A stretch of 64,000 nucleotides of DNA from Salinimonas profundi (lineage in GTDB: Bacteria > Pseudomonadota > Gammaproteobacteria > Enterobacterales > Alteromonadaceae), in assembly GCF_014750655.1 (NCBI RefSeq), contig NZ_JABBXD010000001.1:171102-235101 (forward strand). Reading direction: 5' to 3'. Shown here piece after piece: positions 18,374 to 26,864 of this stretch. The translations under genes and the position numbers were made by a program. The notes beneath the pieces were generated by a model. It saw only the letters and a list, made by a program, of their open reading frames with translations, was not told the DNA's origin and did not search any database. Numbering within the stretch: the first letter of the stretch is position 1; each line of letters begins with the position of its first letter.

Positions 18374-21300
18374 AAGCGCATCTAATGCCTGTTCATAGTC
18401 AAGGTTATGTATTGCCTGGACCACCCGTGATGTCTCATCGACATCAAAATGCTGTAAAAGCACGGCCTGATAACTTTTCATGTCGCGTGTGCTGATGTAG
18501 CCGCGCGCCTGCAGTACCTGGCGTAACTGTTGAATAGTGGTCGTCGTGCAAGGCTTATCCGCAGATTCGCTCAGCGTATCTGTTGCCGACAAAAATGGCT
18601 CAATACAATGGATGACACGCGCCAGTTCATCATTAAGTACATCAGCCTGGGCATCCTGGTTGCTCGCGTACATGGCATTAGCACTCAATTGTGCCAGATG
18701 GGTGGCACCAATTGCTTCGCAGAGGCCTTTTAATGTGTGCAATACCACATCCCGGGGTGACCCTTTACTGATAACAGCATCGATGCCGTTCTCAGCACAC
18801 TGATGATACTGCTGGTAAAAATCGCTAAGAAGCTGTCGATATATGACAGGCTCATTGGCCACTCTGCTCAGCGCTTTTTCAGTGTCAAAGTTTTCAAGTA
18901 ACCGGTATGCAGGATGAGCCTTTACTGCGGTAGCGTGAGCCGCTGATGAGTTATCGTTGTTATGATGCGACAACCACTTACTCAGTGTTGCCCCCAGTTC
19001 ATTAATATCAATAGGCTTGGCGATGTGCGCATCCATACCCGCTTCGATAGCTTTTTGGCGATCGCGCTCGGTGGCTGCCGCTGACAGAGCTATAATCGGC
19101 GTCTCTTTACCTTCGGGATGTCGGCGTATCGCGGTAGCTGTTTCAAAGCCGTTGAGACCCGGCATCTGAATATCCATCAGCACCATGTCATACTTGTCTT
19201 TTGCAAACATCGCCAGTGCGCTGGCACCGTCAACGGCAATGTCTGCCGTAATATTCATCATTTGTAGTACTTCGCGGGCCACATATTGATTTGCAGCGTT
19301 ATCCTCAACCACTAATATGCGGCAAGCGCCAAAATCCAACGAGAATGTCGTCGCGTCGCGAACCGGCGGAGCATTTTTCTGTGCCAGCAAATCGAGCATG
19401 GCACCTTGCAGATCACTGGGCAATAGCGGATGGCACACCCACTTTGAAGGAGCATTAAGTAATACATCACTGAAGTTTTTACTGTAAGTGGAGAGTGCGC
19501 TCACTATGATGATACCCGCCTCAACGTGGGAGTTATGGGGAGCGCTGAAAATATCCGATAGCGTTGCCCTGCATTGGCTGTGTTCAAGCGTACTGATATC
19601 AACGATAAAAAAATCTGTTGCTGACTGATAATTTCGTAACGCTGAGAGCGCCAGGCGGTCATTAAGCTGTAAATTGTCGCGTGCGCAGTACTGAGCCAGT
19701 AGTGTCATATTTTGCGCGTTATCGGAAAACAATGTGACCCGTTTATCGTTTAACGCCCTGGCGGGGTGAATGTCCTGTTGTGCTTTTAACGGAATAGTGA
19801 GGGTGAATTCACTGCCTTCATTCACTGAACTGCTGACAGAAATGTCCCCGTTTAGCAGGTGCGCCAATCGCTTACATATAGTGAGCCCAAGACCGCTACC
19901 GCCATATTGACGACTTATTGAACTGTCTGCCTGTGAAAACGGCGCAAACAGAGGAGCAATATTTTCAGGAGCGATACCAATACCCGTGTCGCGAACACTG
20001 AATGATACGTCATAGTCATCATCAACGGCTTTTTTGTTGGCAGTCACAGTCAGACAAATCCAGCCCTCATCGGTAAACTTAAGAGCATTGCCAAGCAGGT
20101 TGGTAAGAATTTGACGGAGCCTGACATGGTCACCTGTAACGTAACGTCGACACTCGGGGCTTATTTTGCAGCGAAGCTCGAGGTTTTTCTGTAACGCAGT
20201 GGCGGTGAAAAGCTGCATCACTTCAGACAGTAGCGCAAACAAATCGAAGAATTCTAGACTGATTTCCAGTTTATCAGCTTCCAGCTTTGAGTAATCCAGA
20301 ATGTCGTTCAGTATTTGCAGTAACGAACGTGAGGACGCATGGACCTGATTAAGGTGCTCACGCTGGCGTCCGCCCATCTCCATGTTAAGTACCATCTCCG
20401 TCAGCGCCAGTACCGCATTCATTGGCGTTCGGATTTCGTGACTCATATTTGCCATGAATGCCGATTTTGCAAGACTGGCTTTGTGTGCCTCCTCCCGCGT
20501 ACTTTGCAATTTATCCTGCATATTTCTAAGCGCAGTAATATCAAAGAAACTGCCCATTATTTTTGACACACCGTGCCCGGTCGTTTCAAAAATAACATCC
20601 TGGGCCAGTAGCCAGATCCAGTATCCGTTAGCATGGCGGAAGCGGTACTGGATGTGTTCTGTCGCAGCCTTGCAGCCATCGCTTGATTGAAGTAAAACAG
20701 AAAAATGACTTTCAACACGGCTTCGGTCATCTTCATGTACTAACGACAACAAGTCGGCGGCAGAGAGTCGGGTAATATAATCGGGCGTGTAGCCGGTAAT
20801 TTCGGCATACCGCTCGTTGACAAATTCATGCTTGTTGCGATCAGCAGCGTAAATATATACCCCGGCAATAGAGCCGTTAAATGCACGTTGTAGCATTGAC
20901 TGATTGTGCAGAGGCGCAATCTCGCTAACCGGGTCGGTTTGCGTGTGGGACCCGGATCGCCAGAACAGTAACAATAACTTATTTTCTGCGATCTGGCAGG
21001 CGCTTAAGCAAAACTTTTCCGTGGATAAAACGTTACGCTGCTGGCCGTCGTCAATGTCGACCCCATCACCATAAATCGCAATATTCCTAAGGTATATAAG
21101 CAGCGAATCAGAAAGAATGCCGGGAAATACATCAGTGATGGTGTCCTGCCAGGGCTTGGCCTGGTTTTGGTTCAGCGCTATGGCTGTCGCATTCTGATAA
21201 GTGAGCGTTAACGTTTTATCATGGTAGTGATATTCATGAGCACCCAGCGGGCAGTCGTCCAGACCATGCCAGCATGTTGATGAAAACGCCTTTGCCGAGA

Positions 21301-21727
21301 GAAGGGTAGTGATACAAATATCGTCTGGTGTATTTGCTTTTTGCCGGTTATTTTCTAAAGTTTTATTACCAGAAAGCTTTGAGGTGCGGGCGCAAGCTTT
21401 TGCAAAGGGGTATAGGCAGGCAATAGCAAGAGCGGACGTAAAAATGGTAATAAATGTGGCAAGTCTGTCGACGTTGTACCATAGCCTGCCGACAGTCCCC
21501 AGCTGATGAATGCCGCATACGATAAGAATAACGCAGACAATGCGCATAATTTTTTGGGTATCCGGGGCAAGGGAACTGTGAACAATTAGCAGTGTAAACG
21601 CGCTGATAAATATGGCTGCTGCAAACACACTCTCTGCAATAATTGGCAGGGGCATAGTTGTATGTAACGATGTGATAAAGGCGGCCAGACCGCCTGTTAT
21701 CTGAAGTAAGAAAATGTGATTTAGCAT
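18353..21727 (-). CDS. Membrane PAS hybrid sensor histidine kinase with receiver and HPt domains
   Basis: 1124 residues from the ATG at 21727, which has AGGAAG upstream. The frame is open 23 codons further, but that extension looks non-native. The N terminus holds about four membrane helices. A variable region and one PAS domain with PAC segment follow, then HisKA with His430 in SHEIRTP, an ATPase domain (DTGIGI, GGSGLGL), a degenerate spacer that may be a pseudo-receiver, a true receiver with Asp852 in LMDIQMPG, and an HPt with His997 in HTLKGL. It lies divergent from the receiver-GGDEF gene with a 96-bp shared promoter region, so it is the likely phosphodonor for that regulator. Confidence 0.92.
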   Translation of the reverse strand: MLNHIFLLQITGGLAAFITSLHTTMPLPIIAESVFAAAIFISAFTLLIVHSSLAPDTQKIMRIVCVILIVCGIHQLGTVGRLWYNVDRLATFITIFTSALAIACLYPFAKACARTSKLSGNKTLENNRQKANTPDDICITTLLSAKAFSSTCWHGLDDCPLGAHEYHYHDKTLTLTYQNATAIALNQNQAKPWQDTITDVFPGILSDSLLIYLRNIAIYGDGVDIDDGQQRNVLSTEKFCLSACQIAENKLLLLFWRSGSHTQTDPVSEIAPLHNQSMLQRAFNGSIAGVYIYAADRNKHEFVNERYAEITGYTPDYITRLSAADLLSLVHEDDRSRVESHFSVLLQSSDGCKAATEHIQYRFRHANGYWIWLLAQDVIFETTGHGVSKIMGSFFDITALRNMQDKLQSTREEAHKASLAKSAFMANMSHEIRTPMNAVLALTEMVLNMEMGGRQREHLNQVHASSRSLLQILNDILDYSKLEADKLEISLEFFDLFALLSEVMQLFTATALQKNLELRCKISPECRRYVTGDHVRLRQILTNLLGNALKFTDEGWICLTVTANKKAVDDDYDVSFSVRDTGIGIAPENIAPLFAPFSQADSSISRQYGGSGLGLTICKRLAHLLNGDISVSSSVNEGSEFTLTIPLKAQQDIHPARALNDKRVTLFSDNAQNMTLLAQYCARDNLQLNDRLALSALRNYQSATDFFIVDISTLEHSQCRATLSDIFSAPHNSHVEAGIIIVSALSTYSKNFSDVLLNAPSKWVCHPLLPSDLQGAMLDLLAQKNAPPVRDATTFSLDFGACRILVVEDNAANQYVAREVLQMMNITADIAVDGASALAMFAKDKYDMVLMDIQMPGLNGFETATAIRRHPEGKETPIIALSAAATERDRQKAIEAGMDAHIAKPIDINELGATLSKWLSHHNNDNSSAAHATAVKAHPAYRLLENFDTEKALSRVANEPVIYRQLLSDFYQQYHQCAENGIDAVISKGSPRDVVLHTLKGLCEAIGATHLAQLSANAMYASNQDAQADVLNDELARVIHCIEPFLSATDTLSESADKPCTTTTIQQLRQVLQARGYISTRDMKSYQAVLLQHFDVDETSRVVQAIHNLDYEQALDALETLMHA

Positions 21728-21823
21728 AGCGCGTCTTCCTGATTGCACAGCGCTAAGCATAGCCGTGGTTTTTACTTTTTGCCTGGCACAACGCAATCAG
21801 GTAGCCGGACGTACTAATAAGGG

Positions 21824-22756
21824 ATGATTATGGCGGTATTGCACGCAAGAGCGAAAGTGCTGATAGTGGACGATGATATTGCAACAATCCGGCTGATTGC
21901 CGATGCACTTTCTGCTGATTACGATGTACTTGTGGCGAAAACCGCCCGCGAGGGTCTGACACGGGCGTTAGAATCGCAGCCGGATCTGATTTTGCTGGAT
22001 GTTGTTATGCCCGGCGCAGATGGTTTTGCTTTATGCAGACAACTCAAGTCCTACGATCAGATTCAGCAAATACCGGTTATATTTGTCAGTGCACTGGATG
22101 CAGTGGCACAGCAGACAAAAGGCTTCGAGCTGGGAGCCGTGGATTATATAACCAAACCGGTCGAAATACCCATACTTCGCGCCAGGGTGCGAACGCACAC
22201 CAGGTTATATAAACAAACCTTGCAACTTGCCTCTCTGGCAGCAACCGATCCACTTACCAATCTGGCTAACCGCAGAAAATTCGAAGAAGCTATGGCGCGC
22301 GAGATCGAGCGAAATCACCGCGAGCAACATGCCTTGTCACTGTTAATTACCGATATAGATAATTTTAAAGCGTACAATGACCGATACGGACATGGCCGGG
22401 GTGACGACTGCTTAATCGAGGTTGCCAGACTATTGTGCGAGTGTGCTCGTCGCGGGACTGATCTGGTCAGCCGGTTAGGCGGTGAAGAATTCGGGATTAT
22501 ATTGAGTGATACTGACATCCTCGGGGCGGAAGCTATCGCGCAAAAAATAGGTAAACGTATTGCGGCTGCTAATATTACCCACGAAGATAGCCATACTGGC
22601 CGACTGTCAGTAAGCACGGGCGTGGTCACCGTTGATTTTGCAGCGCTTGCAGCGGGTCTGCCAGACAGCAGAATGCTGGTCGATTGCGCAGATAGTGCAT
22701 TATATGATGCCAAAGCCCAGGGGCGTGACAGTGTTGTGATCAATTCCTGGCCGTAG
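21824..22756 (+). CDS. Response regulator with GGDEF domain, predicted diguanylate cyclase
   Basis: 310 residues. The receiver (about 10-125) has Asp59 in LLDVVMPG and the Lys in ITKPVE. After a short linker a GGDEF domain follows with the signature GGEEF at 219-223, which is compatible with cyclase activity. The product-inhibition I-site RGTD is present at 210-213, five residues before the signature. The enzyme should make c-di-GMP from two GTP when the receiver is phosphorylated. It is divergent from the hybrid kinase, and the receiver-TPR gene lies downstream. Start at the ATG 21824; a second ATG at 21830 is equally possible. Confidence 0.93.
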   Translation: MIMAVLHARAKVLIVDDDIATIRLIADALSADYDVLVAKTAREGLTRALESQPDLILLDVVMPGADGFALCRQLKSYDQIQQIPVIFVSALDAVAQQTKGFELGAVDYITKPVEIPILRARVRTHTRLYKQTLQLASLAATDPLTNLANRRKFEEAMAREIERNHREQHALSLLITDIDNFKAYNDRYGHGRGDDCLIEVARLLCECARRGTDLVSRLGGEEFGIILSDTDILGAEAIAQKIGKRIAAANITHEDSHTGRLSVSTGVVTVDFAALAAGLPDSRMLVDCADSALYDAKAQGRDSVVINSWP

Positions 22757-22912
22757 CCAGCAAAAACGCCTTTGTTATTCCTTTTGTATGCTCGAAGTGC
22801 TATTTTTACGCCATCGTTGTAAACATCTTTATATATTCTCAGGATGACGTCTTCCACTACAATGGCTCGGACGCTTTCATTCTGTTAGTGAGCGTAGAAG
22901 AAACACAGTGAA

Positions 22913-24316
22913 GTGAACCGCGCGATGGAAAAATTTCCCCCACCGATTGAAAACGCCGATCTACGGGTGTTAATCATTGATAACCAGAGTCTGGTGCACG
23001 ACCAGATTATTCACGCGCTCAGAGAAGTGGGTATAAAAAAAGTCAGCTGCGCATTGAATGCCTACCACGCACTCAGAGAGTGTGAGAATCAGCAGTTCGA
23101 CTTCGTTCTGATTGCCTTTAATATCAGTCACGATAAAGACGGGTTTCACTTGTTTGAAGAGCTGAAGCATCATCAGCATATTACCGACAAAACAACGGTT
23201 ATTTTTCTGAGTGCTGAAACCAGTCACGAGCTGGTCAATTGTATAGTTGAACTGCAACCCGATGACTTCTGGGTCAAGCCTTTAGACCGTAAGCGTATAG
23301 AAAACCGCCTGCAATACCTGATTTCCATTCGGCATAAACTGCACAAATTGTTGCACTGCCTTTACCAGCGTGACTATGCGGCAGCCATTTACTATGCAGA
23401 GCGGCATATGAGCGATCCGCTCATGCAAGAGTTTCATCCCAGACTGCGAAGAATCATTGGTGATTGCCTGATGGCATTGCGCGAATTTAAACAGGCTGAA
23501 CAGTATTATCTGAATATGCTGGACCACTACGATCATGCATGGGTACATATCGGGCTGGCCAAAAGTCTGTTTAGACAAAAAAACGCTGAGGCTGGTGAGG
23601 CGCTGGTTGAAGATTTACTGGAGCGTGACGATACCCGATTTCAGATATTGGATTTGATGGCCCAGTTTTATCTCGAACAGGAAGCATACGACAAAGCCTA
23701 TGAAAAGATAAAACAGGCAAGCCGACTGGCCCCCAGAAATATCGAGCGCAATCGGCGCTTGTGGGATCTGGCGCGCCTGAACCGTGATCGGCAGGGACAA
23801 TTAAAAGCGGTACAGAATATGGCAAAATTTGCCAAAAATTCTATCCATGACTCACCGGAGCTGTCTTTGAATGTTATTCGCTCAACGATAGATCTGGCGA
23901 CCAGTCTTAATCAGGAAGAGGCCGATCAGCTAATAAAACGCGCTGACTATGAAATTACGCAGCTTCATAGCAAAAAAGGGGTTGGCCGCGAATTGGCAGA
24001 ACAGCTTGATGTGATTAAAGCGCGCATGCTTTGCATTTGCAATCAAAAGCGGGATGCAGAAGCAATTATGAAGGCCAAAAAGCCTGAATTGAGCGGGCTG
24101 TCGATGGAAGATAACCTAGACAAAATGAAAGCGTTTCATGAGCTGGGTATGAAAGAGCATTGTCTGGTGTTACTGGATAAGCTGCGTCAGCAAATTGAAG
24201 GTGACACCTTTTCTTCACATGTTGTGGATGAATACTTAAAGCAGGAAGAAATTGAGCGTCGTGATATCAGTTTTTACGACGAAAGAGTTAAAGGAGATGG
24301 CGGCGGTCAATTATAA
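22913..24316 (+). CDS. Receiver-like/TPR protein, N-terminal part of a frameshifted gene
   Basis: 467 residues. Residues about 16-140 form a receiver-like domain, and the rest is alpha-helical TPR-type sequence. The phosphoacceptor site reads VLIAFNIS, so Ala68 stands where receivers have Asp; the other landmarks (DN near residue 23, SAE, VKP) remain. It is therefore a pseudo-receiver. The frame ends with a Gly-rich tail after DERVK. The following frame continues the TPR pattern at exactly the right register, so one extra A in the AAA at 24290-24292 seems to have split a protein of about 560 residues. The start is a GTG; an ATG four codons later is possible. Confidence 0.82.
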   Translation: MNRAMEKFPPPIENADLRVLIIDNQSLVHDQIIHALREVGIKKVSCALNAYHALRECENQQFDFVLIAFNISHDKDGFHLFEELKHHQHITDKTTVIFLSAETSHELVNCIVELQPDDFWVKPLDRKRIENRLQYLISIRHKLHKLLHCLYQRDYAAAIYYAERHMSDPLMQEFHPRLRRIIGDCLMALREFKQAEQYYLNMLDHYDHAWVHIGLAKSLFRQKNAEAGEALVEDLLERDDTRFQILDLMAQFYLEQEAYDKAYEKIKQASRLAPRNIERNRRLWDLARLNRDRQGQLKAVQNMAKFAKNSIHDSPELSLNVIRSTIDLATSLNQEEADQLIKRADYEITQLHSKKGVGRELAEQLDVIKARMLCICNQKRDAEAIMKAKKPELSGLSMEDNLDKMKAFHELGMKEHCLVLLDKLRQQIEGDTFSSHVVDEYLKQEEIERRDISFYDERVKGDGGGQL

Positions 24317-24587
24317 AGAAAACCGCATCACACCCGCTTACAATAACCTGCGTCAGGCGTTGCAACTGTCGCCTGATAACCGGCAAATCGCGCTGAGTCT
24401 GCTCAAAGTGCTTACCCAGTTAATTAAGAAAGATGCACTTAATGAGGAGCAGGTAGACACTATGTATCGGGCCGCCCGCGCGCTGACGAATGACACACTT
24501 CCTGCCAGTCAGGTTCAAAAACGTAATCAATATTTCAGTCTGCTGCAAATAAACCAGGAGAGTCTGGACACACCGGCAGATGCCTAG
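24297..24587 (+). CDS. C-terminal TPR part of the frameshifted receiver-TPR protein
   Basis: About 96 residues from ATG 24297, with the frame open upstream to 24252. The segment AAVNYKENRITPAYNNLR followed by QALQLSPDN has the classic TPR spacing, and a second helical pair follows. Read with a one-base skip at 24290-24292, the upstream protein joins as ERVK-EM-AAVN, which is what an intact TPR would show. If it is really a separate gene, the AAGGAG that ends just before its ATG is too close to be an efficient ribosome binding site. I favour a frameshift or sequencing error. Confidence 0.6.
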   Translation: MAAVNYKENRITPAYNNLRQALQLSPDNRQIALSLLKVLTQLIKKDALNEEQVDTMYRAARALTNDTLPASQVQKRNQYFSLLQINQESLDTPADA

Positions 24588-24619
24588 TGTGTCTGTTGAC
24601 ATGGTGTCTGATGGCTGCC

Positions 24620-25960
24620 TTAGCCCTTTAACAGCGCGTTTACGAACCAGTTGTGGTCAGCGATGACCTGATGGGCATAGTGTGTAGCACCGTCGATAAG
24701 GGCCTGCCCGTTTTGCGTAAATACCTTAACCGCCTGTTCTTCATAGCGGGTAGAGCGACGGTCGCTCCTGGCATGCGCCAGTGCCAGCGCTTTACCGCAC
24801 AGTGCCACAAAGTCATCAAAGCCACCAGCAACATTCTTTTTACCCAAGCCGATATCTTCGGGTTTAATACTGACTCGAGCGTGGTGACGCGAACGCACCA
24901 GGTAATGCTTATTCTGCCAGATAGCTTCGTCCAGTAATAAGTCAGGCCTGCGTTGCATTCTGCGTTGGCAGCGGGCTGTAAGGTGTGCAGGATTAAGGCG
25001 ATTTATCGCTGAGAGGTCAGGAAAGTAATACAAAGGAGCCGCTTCACGTTGCTGTTTGACTTCAACAATATGACAGCGGGAAAAGCTTCGTTCATCATGG
25101 GGTTTGGCCGGCCCCACCAGAAAATAAAATCGTTCAAGGTTGACTGAACCGGTGCCAGCATTATTACGCACCACAATATCGATGATCTCATCATCCATAT
25201 AAGGAGCGAATGCAGTGGCAATCTCGTTATAGTGATGCGCTGCTAAGGGTGAAAATTTATCCGTATTACGGATAAACTGCAGTCCCTCATCAGCCATAAA
25301 TACCGCTTTTGCTAATGCACTTTTAGTGACAAATTCTTCTCCCAACGCTGAACGACGTTGGGCTTTACAAAACGCCTTATGTAACCTGGCACCCTCGGGG
25401 ACCGATTCCACAGCGGAATCCCGCAGCAACAAGCCAGTATGTAATGCCTTGCAGGTAGCAATATACTGCTCCAAAAATAAGGACATTGCCTTACTGACAT
25501 CATCTTGTGTAATCGCTGGCTTTTCGCTGTTGTTCTTTTCATGCAGGTATTTTCCGGAAGCAACTCCCTGACAATAATCTGCGGCCAGCACCAGAGAGCA
25601 CAGATATCTGATGATATCCCAACAGGCATGACCCACGCACGCATCATCAAAGTCGTTGGGAGCAAAAATCACATTATCGCCGTGAGAGCCTTCCTCTGTG
25701 ATAAAACCAAAATTAGAAAGGTGACAGTCGCCCGTGACACATGTCAGCGGCAATTCGGTAAATGATGTGGGCAAAGGAATATTGCCGGCCTGCAGGTCGG
25801 CATAAAAAAGCTGAGCACTGCCCCGGTAAAAGGCGAACGGGTTGTCAGCCATCTTATTGTGTTTGGTAATCATTGCATCAGGCGCGCTACTATCTGTTCG
25901 CACAATCTGCTCTGTGATAAATGCTGCTCTTTCTGCACTACAGGTTTCAGGGGTTGTCAT
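24620..25960 (-). CDS. DUF2252 family protein
   Basis: 446 residues, full length for DUF2252. Family landmarks are NPFAFYRGSAQLFYADL near the N terminus, CVTGDCHLSNFGF, the acidic FAPNDFDDA and VGHACWDIIRYL. The fold is related to aminoglycoside phosphotransferase-like kinases, since the GDxHxxN and NDFDD motifs resemble kinase catalytic and metal-binding loops, but no substrate is known to me. It has no signal peptide. It is convergent with the receiver-TPR gene and divergent from ahpC. Confidence 0.88.
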   Translation of the reverse strand: MTTPETCSAERAAFITEQIVRTDSSAPDAMITKHNKMADNPFAFYRGSAQLFYADLQAGNIPLPTSFTELPLTCVTGDCHLSNFGFITEEGSHGDNVIFAPNDFDDACVGHACWDIIRYLCSLVLAADYCQGVASGKYLHEKNNSEKPAITQDDVSKAMSLFLEQYIATCKALHTGLLLRDSAVESVPEGARLHKAFCKAQRRSALGEEFVTKSALAKAVFMADEGLQFIRNTDKFSPLAAHHYNEIATAFAPYMDDEIIDIVVRNNAGTGSVNLERFYFLVGPAKPHDERSFSRCHIVEVKQQREAAPLYYFPDLSAINRLNPAHLTARCQRRMQRRPDLLLDEAIWQNKHYLVRSRHHARVSIKPEDIGLGKKNVAGGFDDFVALCGKALALAHARSDRRSTRYEEQAVKVFTQNGQALIDGATHYAHQVIADHNWFVNALLKG

Positions 25961-26176
25961 CGGGTTCTCTCACTTGCAACAGGCGAAGACTCTGGTATTA
26001 TCGGTTGTTCAATAAATCCGCATTAAATATTTGGTATTAATCGTAAAACCTAATTAAAGTGTTCAAAATTACCAATTATCATTCTAGTAACAGCTTCGCT
26101 ATTCTAACAACCAGTTGACGGGGCGCGGTTCCAATAAACGAAACCGACCCCACAAATAATCCGTACTCACTGTGAT

Positions 26177-26193
26177 TTTTGCCTCAGGCAAAA
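26177..26193 (+). promoter_or_regulatory. Hairpin in the ahpC leader
   Basis: The perfect 7-bp inverted repeat TTTTGCC / GGCAAAA (26177-26183 and 26187-26193) lies about 35 bp before the ahpC start. It could be a leader stem or a protein-binding site. I could not find a convincing OxyR box in the 267-bp gap upstream of ahpC. Confidence 0.35.
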
Positions 26194-26227
26194 GCACACA
26201 ATTATTTTAACCAGATGGAGATAAACA

Positions 26228-26791
26228 ATGGCATTGATTAACACTGCTATCAAACCTTTCAAAGCAAACGCATTTAAAAATGGCGAGTTTGTTGAAGTAA
26301 GCAGCGAAGACATTAAAGGCAAGTGGGCCGTATTTGTTTTTTATCCGGCTGACTTCACATTTGTATGTCCTACAGAACTGGGCGATATCGCAGACAAGTA
26401 TGAAGAGTTGCAATCTCGTGGCGTAGAAGTTTTCTCTGTATCAACAGATACCCACTTCACACACGCGGCATGGCATCAGTCTTCAGAAACCATCGGTAAA
26501 ATCGATTTTGCGATGATCGGCGACCCAACGGGCGAGATTACGCGCAACTTTGATTGCATGCGTGAAAACATGGGTCTGGCAGATCGTGCAACATTCGTTG
26601 TTGATCCGGATGGCATTGTTCAGGCGATGGAAATCACTGCAGAAGGCATTGGCCGTGATGCTGACGACCTGGTACGTAAGGTTAAAGCGGCACAATACGT
26701 TGCAGAGCATCCTGGTGAAGTATGTCCCGCAAAATGGAAAGAAGGTGAAGAGACACTGGCACCTTCACTGGACCTGGTAGGCAAAATCTAA
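26228..26791 (+). CDS. ahpC: Alkyl hydroperoxide reductase subunit C (2-Cys peroxiredoxin)
   Basis: 187 residues, exactly the enterobacterial length. The peroxidatic Cys47 lies in FTFVCPTEL and the resolving Cys166 in EVCPAKW, with the C-terminal LDLVGKI tail. The enzyme reduces H2O2, organic peroxides and peroxynitrite in the cytoplasm and is recycled by AhpF, encoded next. An additional Cys110 (NFDCMREN) replaces the Asn common in enterobacterial AhpC. A GGAG sequence precedes the ATG. Regulation by OxyR is likely from the family but no clear box was seen. Confidence 0.97.
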   Translation: MALINTAIKPFKANAFKNGEFVEVSSEDIKGKWAVFVFYPADFTFVCPTELGDIADKYEELQSRGVEVFSVSTDTHFTHAAWHQSSETIGKIDFAMIGDPTGEITRNFDCMRENMGLADRATFVVDPDGIVQAMEITAEGIGRDADDLVRKVKAAQYVAEHPGEVCPAKWKEGEETLAPSLDLVGKI

Positions 26792-26808
26792 GTCTATCCG
26801 GAGCCGAT

Positions 26809-26831
26809 GATACGGGCCTGTGGCCCGTATC
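26809..26831 (+). promoter_or_regulatory. Intergenic hairpin between ahpC and ahpF
   Basis: The perfect 10-bp stem GATACGGGCC / GGCCCGTATC has a three-base loop and no T run after it. It may protect the ahpC message end and lower ahpF expression, which would give the excess of AhpC over AhpF usual for this pair. Confidence 0.6.
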
Positions 26832-26864
26832 GTATTTCACTCATCAATAAGAGGCAGATTCGAC

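Noticed and set aside
25961..26227. OxyR box upstream of ahpC
   Set aside because: ATAG/CTAT-like fragments occur (around 26080-26105) but not with the required regular spacing. I kept only the hairpin.
26820..26864. GTG at 26820 as the ahpF start
   Set aside because: It lies inside the intergenic hairpin, has no Shine-Dalgarno sequence, and adds 15 residues without match to AhpF. GTG 26865 with AGAGG upstream is better.
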